DNA of 64,000 nucleotides from Pseudoalteromonas piscicida (GCF_002208135.1 NZ_CP021646.1:2358001-2422000); one strand, 5' to 3'. Shown: positions 27,521 to 36,742, numbered from the stretch's first letter. Notes: generated by a model not told the origin, from the letters alone. Numbers and translations: made by a program.

Positions 27521-27941
27521 TTTGGTTCGGCTTTGCCACCACAAACTTTCAGAACAAATCTCAACGCTAGAAGCGATGACCCAGCTTCTGGCGCGTGAGC
27601 TTGACGAGCTTGCGTCTCGGCGTGGCGACAATTTAAAAGAAATCGCTCGCGAAAAGCTAACTCTCATTTCAAAACTGCAAAAGATCGATAGTGAATTAGC
27701 AAAAACTGATTCTCATATTTTTGAGCACGATGAAGTAATCTCACTCGTTGCTAAAGTACGAGCACTGCTCAGTGAATGCCAAACCAAAAATGAAATCAAT
27801 GCTAAAACGGCTCATCAGGCCAACGTAAGCACACGGGAGCTAAAAGGGATCTTAATTGGAGCACCGACTTCTGTTACATATGGTCAAGATGGTAGTGTGA
27901 AAAGTAGCGACAGTGAGTTAGTACGTAACCTAAAGGCGTAG
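27513..27941 (+). CDS. flgN: Flagellar export chaperone FlgN
   Basis: 142 residues from the ATG at 27513, which overlaps the flgM stop by 8 bases (ATGGATGA). FlgN is the export chaperone for FlgK and FlgL. The protein is helical and charged, with the family pattern HHKLSEQISTLEAMTQLLARELDELASRRGDNLKEIAREK. Position after flgM agrees. Confidence 0.9.
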   Translation: MDDLVRLCHHKLSEQISTLEAMTQLLARELDELASRRGDNLKEIAREKLTLISKLQKIDSELAKTDSHIFEHDEVISLVAKVRALLSECQTKNEINAKTAHQANVSTRELKGILIGAPTSVTYGQDGSVKSSDSELVRNLKA

Positions 27942-28064
27942 CATAGCCACACTAGTACTGTTTTAGCATCGAAGCATAAACAAAATACACCGGCCTTGCA
28001 GCTCTACAGCACAATTGAAAAATTAAAACGTGAAGCGCATTAGAAGAGCAATATATAAGACTGC

Positions 28065-28540
28065 TTACTTAAAGCTATAAGATATTTTCTTAATTTTCTG
28101 CGGCTTGACTTGGGTAACATACAAATCATAAACGCGTTTCATATCAAGCTCTAATTCCGTCGCGTAAGTATCGCCGACAGCATAGCTTTTCAACACCTTA
28201 GCCCCACGAACTAGTCCATTTACTCGACTCTTAAGACCGTCGTTTTGCGCAATAGCCCTTTGACCGTGATAGTGGATGTCAAATTCTGGCCATACAGTTG
28301 CTCAGCCAATTCACGATACGCTTCTAATTTTGAGACTTTAATTGCCATTAGCTGCTTCTCACCCGCAGTTTTACCAGGCTGAGCACTCAAAGGCGCATAC
28401 CCCACAGCCCGTAAAACAGGAAAAGTTTCCGGTTGCACTGTCTCATATTCAATGTGCTTATCAACAAGGCTTGAACAGCCGCTGAGCCCCGCCAGCGAGC
28501 AAACCATAACAACTGCACTGATAGAATTAGTGATACGCAT
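28065..28540 (-). pseudogene. flgP: FlgP outer-membrane lipoprotein (LPP20 family), interrupted by a 1-base frameshift
   Basis: The open frame from the ATG at 28540 gives a lipoprotein (lipobox LSGC) with RAVGYAPLSAQPGKTAGEKQLMAIKVSKLEAYRELAEQLYG, then ends early. Adding one G to the GGG at 28256-28258 (plus-strand CCC) restores ITVKGAIAQNDGLKSRVNGLVRGAKVLKSY and continues to a stop at 28065, giving 158 residues. FlgP is an outer-membrane protein needed for stable flagella in vibrios. The readable C-terminal half shows purifying conservation, which favours a sequencing error over decay. Confidence 0.82.
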
Positions 28541-28692
28541 TTCACCCCACTCCGCTACAATATATACCAATCAAAACTTAGCACTTCCCCTGCATCTTAA
28601 TCTCGCAAGGGTTATTGTGGTTTCATTGAGTATTGGCAAGAAATAAAATTAACTTTCATAATGGATGATTATGCACGAACCTTGCCAAAATT

Positions 28693-28708
28693 TGGCACAG
28701 GTATTGCT
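28693..28708 (+). promoter_or_regulatory. Sigma-54 promoter of flgT
   Basis: TGGCACAGGTATTGCT: a perfect -24 element, correct spacing and TTGC. The flgT start codon is 37 bases downstream. The rest of the 28541-28744 gap holds no flgO gene, unlike in Vibrio. Confidence 0.85.
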
Positions 28709-28744
28709 GAGTTAAAGAGTAGTTTTTGATCTGGGCATTTAAAC

Positions 28745-29941
28745 ATGAAAAAGCAATTCGCGACCAGTCTAACACTGTTGTGTATCACCTTAACTCATCC
28801 AGCTTATGCTGAATGGTTTGAAGTTACCGGCATGGCTGACGTTAAAAATGGCGACCATCAAAAAGCCAAAAGAAAAGCCGTAAACGACGCCATTACACAA
28901 GCATTGCTGTTTTCTGGCGCTTCTGTGAGTAGTGTACAAACAGTCACCGATGGTGTGCTCACTCAAGATCAACTTAAAATCCGCTCAAATGCCGAAATCC
29001 AAAGCGCTAACGTGGTTGCTGAAGCAAAAGTCGATGACTCATGGCAAGTGACACTACATATCGATATTACGCCACAGAGTGGTCAGTGCCCAACCAGTGC
29101 CTACAGCAAACAGATTGCAGTGACACAGAGCCAGTTAAAAAATAAACATCAAGCAACATTAGGTCAAATTTTTGACATAAATAAAGCGGTGAGCGAGCGC
29201 TTGTACCAAACAATGTCTGAACAGAAGTTGAACTTAGAACCCATTCCCTACTTCGCACAGACCATAGACGTTAACCGCTTTTTCAGTCAGCGTTTTGATT
29301 ATAATGAACAGTTAATCGAGACCATAACGGCCAATACTAACAGTCAATTCGTATTACTGAGTCAAATTACTGATATTGCTAGTGTAGATAAACTCAATAA
29401 TGACCTCGCATTTTGGCAAAGCGATAAATACTTAAGAAGCTTTAAGGTAGACTTTGCACTATTTGATGCCCTTTCTCATGAAAGAGTATGGCAAAAGCAG
29501 TATGCAACTCAAGGCGTTTGGCCTTTTAAGAAGACCAAATTAATTGATGTGTACAGTGAGCGCTTTTGGCAGACAGATTATGCTGATGAGATCCAAACCA
29601 CGCTGACACAAATCGCAACAGATTTAAACGCAGCGGTCGCCTGCTTACCAACCAATGGTAAAATCCTACATATCAATGATGAACAAGTCGTTATTAATTT
29701 GGGTCGCATGCATGGCTTAAAGAATGGCCAGATCCTCAATGTAGCGCATAGTAATCCGTTGACTAACGTCGATGGTAAAATATTTATGCACCAAATTAAA
29801 ACTATTAATAAGCTGCAAGTGATCCAGGTGAATGCACAAAATGCCATTGCGGTAAACATCAGCAATCGCCCACTGCACAATGTGCAAATTAATGATTTGG
29901 TTGAAATTCAAATAGACAATGAAAATGAGTTTGCACTGTAA
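28745..29941 (+). CDS. flgT: Flagellar H-ring / assembly protein FlgT
   Basis: 398 residues with a Sec signal peptide (MKKQFATSLTLLCITLTHPAYA). The N-terminal domain (EWFEVTGMADVKNGDHQKAKRKAVNDAITQALLFSGASV), the middle SQFVLLSQITDIAS domain and the C-terminal INDEQVVINLGRMHGLKNGQ SH3-like domain follow FlgT of Vibrio, which forms the H ring around the basal body of sheathed polar flagella. It is driven by a sigma-54 promoter and is divergent from flgP. Confidence 0.9.
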   Translation: MKKQFATSLTLLCITLTHPAYAEWFEVTGMADVKNGDHQKAKRKAVNDAITQALLFSGASVSSVQTVTDGVLTQDQLKIRSNAEIQSANVVAEAKVDDSWQVTLHIDITPQSGQCPTSAYSKQIAVTQSQLKNKHQATLGQIFDINKAVSERLYQTMSEQKLNLEPIPYFAQTIDVNRFFSQRFDYNEQLIETITANTNSQFVLLSQITDIASVDKLNNDLAFWQSDKYLRSFKVDFALFDALSHERVWQKQYATQGVWPFKKTKLIDVYSERFWQTDYADEIQTTLTQIATDLNAAVACLPTNGKILHINDEQVVINLGRMHGLKNGQILNVAHSNPLTNVDGKIFMHQIKTINKLQVIQVNAQNAIAVNISNRPLHNVQINDLVEIQIDNENEFAL

Positions 29942-30049
29942 GTGCTGAGCCTGCCTGTGGTAAAGGCAAGGTTTTCGACGACTACGCACTCTAAACCATG
30001 CTTGTGCCGCCCATTTACTTTGGTAATTCCACGCTGTGGTGAATGTAAA

Positions 30050-30124
30050 TGGCGTCCCCAGTAGGAATCGAACCTACATCTAAGCCTTAGGAGGGCCTTG
30101 TTTTATCCATTAAACTATGGGGAC
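30050..30124 (-). tRNA. tRNA-Arg (anticodon CCT)
   Basis: A 75-base tRNA including an encoded CCA. The acceptor stem is GTCCCCA/TGGGGAC, the T arm contains GGTTCGATTCC, and the anticodon loop CTCCTAA between AGGCC and GGCTT gives CCT, which reads AGG arginine codons. Confidence 0.93.
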
Positions 30125-30446
30125 AATCTCTAAAGTCAGTTACGAACGCCTTTTTAGCCTTCGTTAGCGGGGTCTGCATAACTTAAGTCTGGAGTTGTTG
30201 GTTCGCTTTCGTACTGCATCCCAGTGACTTCGCTTTAGTATACTGATCTTAATGAACTTTTAAAGATTAATAGTCAAATTATTTGTGGTAATAAATGGCG
30301 TAAATCCGTAGGCGAATACGCAGCAGTTAGGCCCCACTACTGCGCTATCAGTTACTTCGCTTGAGGTTTGAGTAAGAAATAGGATAGCGCTTCGCTTTTA
30401 ATAAAATCTAAACGCTATTCTCTTCTAAAAAGTGCTATTTGAAGTA
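30125..30446. other. Intergenic region between tRNA-Arg and the FlgO-lipoprotein operon
   Basis: About 320 bases with no credible gene. The only structure I see is an 8-bp inverted repeat (GCGCTATC at 30342-30349 and GATAGCGC at 30383-30390). It could be the 3' end structure of the upstream operon, but there is no clear U-tract. Confidence 0.5.
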
Positions 30447-31085
30447 TTACCTTGAAGCGGTTGCCTGATCATCAAGAATAAAATACGGGATGGTCACCAC
30501 CGTGCTCGCGATCACTAAATTGGTGTTAAACTCTAGCAACCTTGCATTCACCTCCACGCCTCGTGGACGGTAAACCATAGTGCCTGTCAGCAAATGGCTG
30601 GGTGATTGCACGTTTTTCAAGCGACTTGCGTTACGAGAAAAAGTCAAATCGCCACTGGATGTCACTTCTATTTTTCCTAGCGCTTTAAAGTCTAGCGCTT
30701 GATAGCCCAGCTTTTGCATTTGATGCATTAAAGACTCAGCCAATTGGTTTCCTAGCTGATTAGTATCCCTTAGCGATTCATTAAAGTTAACAAAACTAGC
30801 GACCGCTATCGACTCCGGCTTTTGCCCCAATACCGTATCTGACAATTCCAACGCAATTTGATTGGCGTAATTCGCAATTTCTTTGCGATGACGATAGCTA
30901 ACGAAGCCAATATCTTGCGTTACCGCCGCTTGTAAATCTTCATTACGTTCTTGCTCTTCCATCATGGCATATAATATTTCCATGTCGGATTGCTGCGTTT
31001 CTGTAGATTCAGGAGCCGTCTGTTTTGTCATTTCACAGCCACCGAGTAATGCAAGTGTCGTCGCGAATAGCACTACATTTTTCAT
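30447..31085 (-). CDS. FlgO-domain outer-membrane lipoprotein (copy A)
   Basis: About 212 residues from the ATG at 31085, chosen because GGAGG lies 5 bases upstream; another ATG precedes it directly. The signal peptide ends in a lipobox (LLGGC). The FlgO domain is visible: IALELSDTVLGQKPESIAVASFVNFNESLRDTNQLGNQLAESLMHQMQKLGYQALDFK, then LTFSRNASRL and LTGTMVYRPRGVEVNARLLEFNTNLVIAS. FlgO is an outer-membrane lipoprotein of the Vibrio flagellum. Here it is the last of three tandem copies behind fimbrial genes, 13 bases after the previous one. Confidence 0.82.
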   Translation of the reverse strand: MKNVVLFATTLALLGGCEMTKQTAPESTETQQSDMEILYAMMEEQERNEDLQAAVTQDIGFVSYRHRKEIANYANQIALELSDTVLGQKPESIAVASFVNFNESLRDTNQLGNQLAESLMHQMQKLGYQALDFKALGKIEVTSSGDLTFSRNASRLKNVQSPSHLLTGTMVYRPRGVEVNARLLEFNTNLVIASTVVTIPYFILDDQATASR

Positions 31086-31098
31086 CATCGCCTCCGAA

Positions 31099-31752
31099 TT
31101 AGTTCGCGCGCTCTATACGAATGCCATCGTATGCCGCACCATCTTGTAGGGCATTGACTACGTTTTGTGGCAAAAAGCCTTGAGCAGAGCCCACGACACT
31201 TTTACTTCTAAGTCCAACCACTCTGGCATTGACCATAACTCCGCCTTGGTGATTAACCAAAGTACCACCTAGCACGTATAAAAAAGGATGGTTGTCAGAT
31301 AGCTCTAAAAAATCACGGCTAAAAATAAAATCGCCTTCAGGTGTCACCCGGATATAATCTGTTGTTTTAAAGTCCACAACGGGGATCCCAAATGCATGAA
31401 GCTCATGGATAAAGCTTTCAGCCAATTGGTTACCCAGCAAGGAGCCTTTATCAAATTCTTTATCTAAAAATACAAAACTTGTCACCGCTACCGGTGTTTT
31501 CTCATTCACGTGTTTCAAGTTTGCTACCATGTCTTGCATAATGCTTTGAACATAGTGAGTGACATTCTTACCGGCCATTTGCTGAGAAACAGAAAATTGC
31601 TTCATACCGTTTGGGTTACTTTGATACATCGAAGATTTCTCAAAGCCATTGCGCACGGGCTCAGCCTGAGCATTATCCACCGCAAAAAAGTGACTCTGAG
31701 CACAGCCAACCATCAATGAAAGAGGCAAAACCAAACTTAATACTTTTTTCAT
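31099..31752 (-). CDS. FlgO-domain outer-membrane lipoprotein (copy B)
   Basis: About 217 residues from the ATG at 31752, whose product begins MKKVLSLVLPLSLMVGCAQS, a clear lipoprotein signal; an in-frame upstream ATG overlaps the previous gene. The FlgO domain is present (VNEKTPVAVTSFVFLDKEFDKGSLLGNQLAESFIHELHAFGIPVVDFKTTDYIRVTPEGDFIFSRD, then YVLGGTLVNHQGGVMVNARVVGL). It is diverged from the other copies but shares their LGNQLAES segment with copy A. It begins 14 bases after the preceding gene ends. Confidence 0.82.
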   Translation of the reverse strand: MKKVLSLVLPLSLMVGCAQSHFFAVDNAQAEPVRNGFEKSSMYQSNPNGMKQFSVSQQMAGKNVTHYVQSIMQDMVANLKHVNEKTPVAVTSFVFLDKEFDKGSLLGNQLAESFIHELHAFGIPVVDFKTTDYIRVTPEGDFIFSRDFLELSDNHPFLYVLGGTLVNHQGGVMVNARVVGLRSKSVVGSAQGFLPQNVVNALQDGAAYDGIRIERAN

Positions 31753-31766
31753 TACTCTCATCTCCA

Positions 31767-32348
31767 CTAATATTGGCTTCGTATAATTTGACCGTCGCGA
31801 TTTGTGACACGCTCCGTCCCCCACATCGCAGCTTTAGGAATACTGATTGATGCAGCTGAAACCGCGCGATTATGTAACGTATCAACCAGCCTCGCATTGA
31901 CCAAATAGGTATCTCGACTTTCTACGATTGTGCCGACCACCACAAGGTCAATTTTCTGGCGCTGATTCAGCTTATTTAACTCCCGGCTTAACATACTATC
32001 GGCAGAACTTTGTAAAGATAAAGCGTTCCTGAGTCGATATTCCACAACATCGGCCCCCATTTGACTTAAATGGGTCATGAGGGATTCTTGCAAGGCCACG
32101 CTCAAGCCAGAACCTTGCCCATCAATGGTATCATACAGCTGATTAGCCTTAAAAAAACTCGTCACAGCAAGCGTTGAATTCGGCTTGAAGGGACGTACAT
32201 ACTGCCCGAGCTCCGCGGCTAACTGAGCGCCAAACCCATCTAAATCAGGTAAGATTTCTTGCTGCTGGGTCGCTTCTCTTTTCCCAACCTGTTGACTGCT
32301 TGTACACCCTACCAACAACACAATCACTATGAGTGCTAGATATTTCAT
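31767..32348 (-). CDS. FlgO-domain outer-membrane lipoprotein (copy C)
   Basis: 193 residues. Lipoprotein signal MKYLALIVIVLLVGCTSS. FlgO-like domain: ELGQYVRPFKPNSTLAVTSFFKANQLYDTIDGQGSGLSVALQESLMTHLSQMGADVVEYRLRNALSLQSSADSMLSRELNKL, then LVVVGTIVESRDTYLVNARLVDTLHNRAVSAAS. It is the first of the three FlgO copies and lies 54 bases after the SPOR lipoprotein. Shared operon position implies a shared function with the fimbrial proteins; that is inference. Confidence 0.8.
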   Translation of the reverse strand: MKYLALIVIVLLVGCTSSQQVGKREATQQQEILPDLDGFGAQLAAELGQYVRPFKPNSTLAVTSFFKANQLYDTIDGQGSGLSVALQESLMTHLSQMGADVVEYRLRNALSLQSSADSMLSRELNKLNQRQKIDLVVVGTIVESRDTYLVNARLVDTLHNRAVSAASISIPKAAMWGTERVTNRDGQIIRSQY

Positions 32349-32402
32349 TTCACCACGCCCACGATAAACTTATCGGATAAAATGCAAAATACGCACCAAG
32401 TT

Positions 32403-33008
32403 TTAAAGTCGATGACTGGTGTAGTGACTAACTAAGCAGCTTAAACCTGCACGCTTAAGTTGCTGGCAGCCTTGATATGCAGAGGCTTTATCTGTGAATG
32501 CACCTAATTTTAGTCGGTAGTATTTCGTACTTTGAATATCTACTTGTTCGATATTCACTTCGCTTTTAGCAAAGTCTAGCGGTAGCTTATCCTTAAGCTG
32601 TTCATAGGTCTGCCTAAGCTTGACATACTCCGTTGTAGAGGCCAATTGAATTGCAAATTCAGCCACTTCCTCCTGCTTATCTTGTTCCTCTACGAATTTT
32701 GTTTCTCGCGCTTTTACTTGTTCGGGCTGCTTTGCTAAAAGCTCCGCGTCCTTTTGTTTTGCAAGTGAACTTGATAGCTGCATCGCAATAACATCAAGAT
32801 CTTCCTGCACTTCTTCAAACTTAGCAACCTGCTGTTTTAGCGCTCTTAGCTGCTCTACTTCTTGTTGTAAGGTACTTACCTGTTGCTCCAGTAAAGATAG
32901 CTGCTTCTTCATTTGTAATGTGTCAAGTTGACTCTTGCTCGCAGTTGCTTGGCAACCACTTAACGCAACGAAACTGAGCATAGTGAGGTGCCACTTAATT
33001 GATTGCAT
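32403..33008 (-). CDS. SPOR-domain lipoprotein with coiled coil
   Basis: About 201 residues from the ATG at 33008, which has a GAAAGAG ribosome-binding sequence; another ATG at 33023 is possible. Both overlap the usher gene. A lipobox (ALSGC) is followed by a long heptad-like coiled coil (MKKQLSLLEQQVSTLQQEVEQLRALKQQV) and a C-terminal SPOR-like domain with KYYRLKLGAFTDKASAYQGCQQLKRAGLSCLVSHY. SPOR domains bind peptidoglycan lacking stem peptides. It may anchor the structure made by the upstream usher. Confidence 0.75.
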   Translation of the reverse strand: MQSIKWHLTMLSFVALSGCQATASKSQLDTLQMKKQLSLLEQQVSTLQQEVEQLRALKQQVAKFEEVQEDLDVIAMQLSSSLAKQKDAELLAKQPEQVKARETKFVEEQDKQEEVAEFAIQLASTTEYVKLRQTYEQLKDKLPLDFAKSEVNIEQVDIQSTKYYRLKLGAFTDKASAYQGCQQLKRAGLSCLVSHYTSHRL

Positions 33009-35937
33009 TTTTTTCTCTTTCATAAATAGTTAAGGCTTCCACCGCGCAAGAAACTTTGAAGGGAAGTAGGTTTTGGCAAATATTTGCCGCATTTTGCGTG
33101 GCGTCATTTCTTAAGATAAGTAAATAGGTGGCGTCGCCTTCTTTTTGCGCATACCCAAAACTGTCGCGTAATAACGTAGGATAACGCTTAGCCAAAATCG
33201 CCGCGTATACTTTTAATATAGTTAGCGTATTGAAGCGTCCAACTACAGCAAACTCTTGCGTGGTTGCATGCTGTCGCTGTAATTCGTGATTTACATCAAG
33301 CAGCAAGTCTCCCTCTGCACTTAACTCCACTTCTATCTGCTGAGTACTGGCTACCGCGAGCCTTTTCGCATCACTTATCGCTGTACGATAAGTCCCTGGC
33401 TTCAAACCAGTAAATACATAGTAGCCGTCATATGCCGTCTGAGTGCGCGCGACTTCGTTACCCTTTTCATCAAGTAAACTGACTGTTGTGAAGCCTGCAG
33501 GTCGGTGTTCAGTACCCTCATTGATTTCAACAACACCTTCAATTTCCGACGAGTTTACAAATGGTATTTCAACATATTCAATATAACCGGGCCTTGGAGT
33601 GAATGAAAAGCCATCGTTAGCGGGAACTAAAAAGGGTTCGGGGATTGTATCTTTGTCAACAATAATATCTGTTCGTTTGTAATTTACCATTGCGGGTAGC
33701 AGTGCTACACCATCGTCGTCAGTTTTACCTTGTGCAAAGTTTTGCAATGCTTTTATGGTTACCCCTTTTAGCGGTAACTCCCCATCATCAAGATAGCCAT
33801 TGTTATTCTGGTCGATAAAAGTACGAACCATCAAAGAGCCAAACTGCGACAAGCGTTTTCCTGTTAAGAAAATTTGATCTACGGTTTCGCCCGCTCCAAT
33901 ACTCACTTGGCCAGATAGACCCACTTGCCAGTTATCATCGTTATCGTATTGCAAGTCTGTTAACAACCTAAACTTATCATGGTTCCAGCTCAATCCAAGT
34001 TCGGTTTTATAGTAATCGGCAGCAAAGTCTTTGTATAAGGTAACGCCAAGATCAAGCTCAGGACTTAGCTCTTTGCTCAACTCAAGCTCTGCTGCTGTAA
34101 TTTCATTGGAAGGTTTTATGTCATACCAAGTAGTAAAACGACTATACACACCAAGAACCCTGCGCTGCCACCGCAAGTAGCCACTCACGTCGCTGGCTTG
34201 ATTGGTCGGCTCTTGCCACACAAATTGGTTACTGAAAGTACCCCAGTAATTACCCGTGCTAAAAAGTAACGATGCTTGCTCTATAGTATCAGTATTAGCC
34301 TTGTCAAGATGGAAGTATTCAGCACGATAGTAAACCTTAGCCACGTCAAAAAGAGACCACTCTCCTGCCGCCGTTAATTTTATCTCGGTCGCATTTTCAT
34401 CCTGCTCTAGATCTTCCTTTAACTCAACTTTAGCACCTACCTGTTGCCCAAGTAGACGGGTTCGAGTATTTGCAGAGAGATGTTGGGCCGCGTCGCTCTT
34501 ACTATAGTCAACATCCAGTAGTAGTAGTTTGTTAATATTGGTGTTAAACCCGGTAGAAAAGTATTGTTCTGATGCGCTATTTTTCAAACCTTGACGATGT
34601 TGCAAACCTGCATACACCGCAAAATTTTTAGTAAGTCCGTAGTCAAAGCGGCCATTTACTTGCCAGCTTGACGTCCCCGACAATGCAGTCTTGTCGCCCA
34701 GTATACTTTTGCCCGTATCAGTAATTGATACGGCAAAAAACCCTTCACCTTCATTTGCAGTGCTCTGTTCAACATAATAGGTTTGCACTTCTTTTGATAC
34801 TTGACCTTGCCCTCCATACATCACGAGTTCAAAGGTATTTTCACCAAATAGTAAATCAATATTTTCGAACTCATAGCGCCCAGATTGGAGATTGTTTTCT
34901 TGTCCAATCAATAACCCATTTCGATAAAGTTCTACGTCCCACCCTACCTGAACAGGACCTGAGATGACAATGCGCTGACGATTAGTGCGCTTATCTAACG
35001 GCGCGTTACTGAAGCTCACTCCTCGCCCTTCTTCATTTAGCGCATCGACTCCAACTTGAACACTCTGGACATCACCGAGCGACACCTTGGTAAAATTCCC
35101 AAATGGTAAAACATCAGCCTTTTTTGAAGCACGGTTGAGGGACATGCGTGAGCGATTAATGACATCTCCTTCTCTACCCGCAATAAAGTACTGGGCTTGC
35201 CAATAGGCGATGTCTTGTGAGCCAATAAGAGAATAAGATGTCTGACGATTGTCTTCAGTCATTTGCGTATTTATCTGAGCGTCCAACACTGGTTTACCGA
35301 TGCTTTGATAGGGACTTGGTCGCCACGGTAATGTTGCGCTGGCATTACGGTCAAACCTAACAACCTCCCTTCCTAATCGCTGTTGCTGTGCTTCTATTGG
35401 CAGAATTTGCTTACTCTTAACGGTCAACGATAAATCCTGTATATCGGTAAACAGACTAACATCGAATAAAGTCGCAACGATATAATCGGCGAGAAACACC
35501 TCGCCATTAATGACCTGAATTTCTCTATCACTCAATTGCGTTCGCTGCCCCTTGCTCTCAACTAGATGCGACTTGGCGTTAAGACTAAAGGTGTTTTCGG
35601 GCGTGAAGAACCAGCCGCCAAAGTTCCCCGATACATCTTCTGACACCACAAATCCCAAGGCAGAAAACAAGCTCAAGAGTTCCACATTGACGCCTTGTTC
35701 TGACGTCACCGCGATTACTTCACCTAAGTATAAATTTCCTTTATAGGCGGATAAGAATAGCTCTGTACCAACATCAACTCGAGATACAACCCGCCCTCTT
35801 TGCTGTATAGCAAGTTTTGCTTTAACGCGTTCAACCCGTTCTAACAGCTGTTGTAATGCATCAGCCTGCAATGCCAAAGCGGGCTGAAGGCATAGTGCTC
35901 CTATTAGTAACGTGCGCCAAATAGCCGATGCTCTCAT
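32995..35937 (-). CDS. Usher-like outer-membrane protein with Ig-like and SPOR-like C-terminal domains
   Basis: About 980 residues from the ATG at 35937. A signal peptide (ending QPALA) is followed by an N-terminal periplasmic domain, a long stretch of amphipathic beta strands ending in aromatic residues, and near the C-terminus a carboxypeptidase-regulatory-like repeat (DQNNNGYLDDGELPLKGVTIKAL; then VARTQTAYDGYYVFTGLKPGTYRTAIS). It ends with a SPOR-like segment (AVVGRFNTLTILKVYAAILAKRYPTL, C-x9-C). It lies after a PapD-like chaperone, so it is most likely the usher of an alternative chaperone-usher system. It does not look like classical FimD at sequence level. Confidence 0.68.
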   Translation of the reverse strand: MRASAIWRTLLIGALCLQPALALQADALQQLLERVERVKAKLAIQQRGRVVSRVDVGTELFLSAYKGNLYLGEVIAVTSEQGVNVELLSLFSALGFVVSEDVSGNFGGWFFTPENTFSLNAKSHLVESKGQRTQLSDREIQVINGEVFLADYIVATLFDVSLFTDIQDLSLTVKSKQILPIEAQQQRLGREVVRFDRNASATLPWRPSPYQSIGKPVLDAQINTQMTEDNRQTSYSLIGSQDIAYWQAQYFIAGREGDVINRSRMSLNRASKKADVLPFGNFTKVSLGDVQSVQVGVDALNEEGRGVSFSNAPLDKRTNRQRIVISGPVQVGWDVELYRNGLLIGQENNLQSGRYEFENIDLLFGENTFELVMYGGQGQVSKEVQTYYVEQSTANEGEGFFAVSITDTGKSILGDKTALSGTSSWQVNGRFDYGLTKNFAVYAGLQHRQGLKNSASEQYFSTGFNTNINKLLLLDVDYSKSDAAQHLSANTRTRLLGQQVGAKVELKEDLEQDENATEIKLTAAGEWSLFDVAKVYYRAEYFHLDKANTDTIEQASLLFSTGNYWGTFSNQFVWQEPTNQASDVSGYLRWQRRVLGVYSRFTTWYDIKPSNEITAAELELSKELSPELDLGVTLYKDFAADYYKTELGLSWNHDKFRLLTDLQYDNDDNWQVGLSGQVSIGAGETVDQIFLTGKRLSQFGSLMVRTFIDQNNNGYLDDGELPLKGVTIKALQNFAQGKTDDDGVALLPAMVNYKRTDIIVDKDTIPEPFLVPANDGFSFTPRPGYIEYVEIPFVNSSEIEGVVEINEGTEHRPAGFTTVSLLDEKGNEVARTQTAYDGYYVFTGLKPGTYRTAISDAKRLAVASTQQIEVELSAEGDLLLDVNHELQRQHATTQEFAVVGRFNTLTILKVYAAILAKRYPTLLRDSFGYAQKEGDATYLLILRNDATQNAANICQNLLPFKVSCAVEALTIYEREKNAIN

Positions 35938-35956
35938 CAAGTTCGCTTACACCAAA

Positions 35957-36739
35957 CTACAAGGATACCGAGTCATCTACAAAAGTGCGGTCAGTGTATT
36001 CCTCATCACCCACATACTTTATTAGGACCTTACCTGATGGGCTAAGTTTAATTGCTGGGTCTACCAAGAACTCTACACTTCTTTGATTAAGCTCTGGATA
36101 TACAGCAAACTTATTCAGCACGCCGATCCGCACTGGTTTAGCGTCATTTTTACCCTGCCAATAAGCGGATAGTTCGCCAAAACTACTATATTTCCCTGTT
36201 CGATTAAGTAGTACCGTTATTGCCTGACGACCACCTTTTGCGTCGCGTACAGTGACATCTTCAAGCCGTATTTGCGGGTTCGCATCGCCAACTCGCAGCA
36301 TAACCGGAATGCTATAGCTCATCAGCACGTCAATATTGATACCTTCTTTCAGGTTACCTTTATTATTCGGCAGCTCCCTAAAGAGCAGGTGTGAGCGATA
36401 CTCTCCTTGTTCCATATTTGCCTTTCTCCGCACGGCCAGCTTTATCACCTGACGCTCACCTGGCCCTAATGTTACTTGTCTAGGTGAAATACGGATGAAA
36501 TGACTCGCTGCCATAGGGTTCATATTTTGCTCGGCAAAATTGGCGTAACCACCTTCTTTAAGTGCTAGCTTCTCTTGAAATTCAAGTCGATAAGATTTGG
36601 TCACATCACCATTATTAATGATAGTAACTCTTTCAATTCTCTGACGCTCTTCGAAAGCAACGCGTGTTGGGGTGATCATTAAGTTGGCGCTTACTTTACA
36701 GCAACAAAACAAAAGCAGCGTTAATATTAATTTATTCAT
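35957..36739 (-). CDS. PapD-like periplasmic fimbrial chaperone
   Basis: 260 residues with a signal peptide (LILTLLLFCCCKVSA). Domain 1 has the chaperone pattern LMITPTRVAFEERQRIERVTIINNGDVTKSYRLEF, then FIRISPRQVTLGPGERQVIKLAVRRKANMEQGEYRSHLLFRELP, which matches the PapD-like fold with the RQV-P-G-Q element. Such proteins hold pilin subunits in the periplasm and deliver them to the usher. It lies 19 bases before the usher and 3 bases after the minor pilin gene. Confidence 0.85.
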   Translation of the reverse strand: MNKLILTLLLFCCCKVSANLMITPTRVAFEERQRIERVTIINNGDVTKSYRLEFQEKLALKEGGYANFAEQNMNPMAASHFIRISPRQVTLGPGERQVIKLAVRRKANMEQGEYRSHLLFRELPNNKGNLKEGINIDVLMSYSIPVMLRVGDANPQIRLEDVTVRDAKGGRQAITVLLNRTGKYSSFGELSAYWQGKNDAKPVRIGVLNKFAVYPELNQRSVEFLVDPAIKLSPSGKVLIKYVGDEEYTDRTFVDDSVSL

Positions 36740-36742
36740 AAT

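Noticed and set aside
30011..30052. A hairpin (CCATTTAC / GTAAATGG) at the 3' end of tRNA-Arg as its terminator
   Set aside because: The stem overlaps the tRNA's own CCA end and has no U-tract, so I do not call it.
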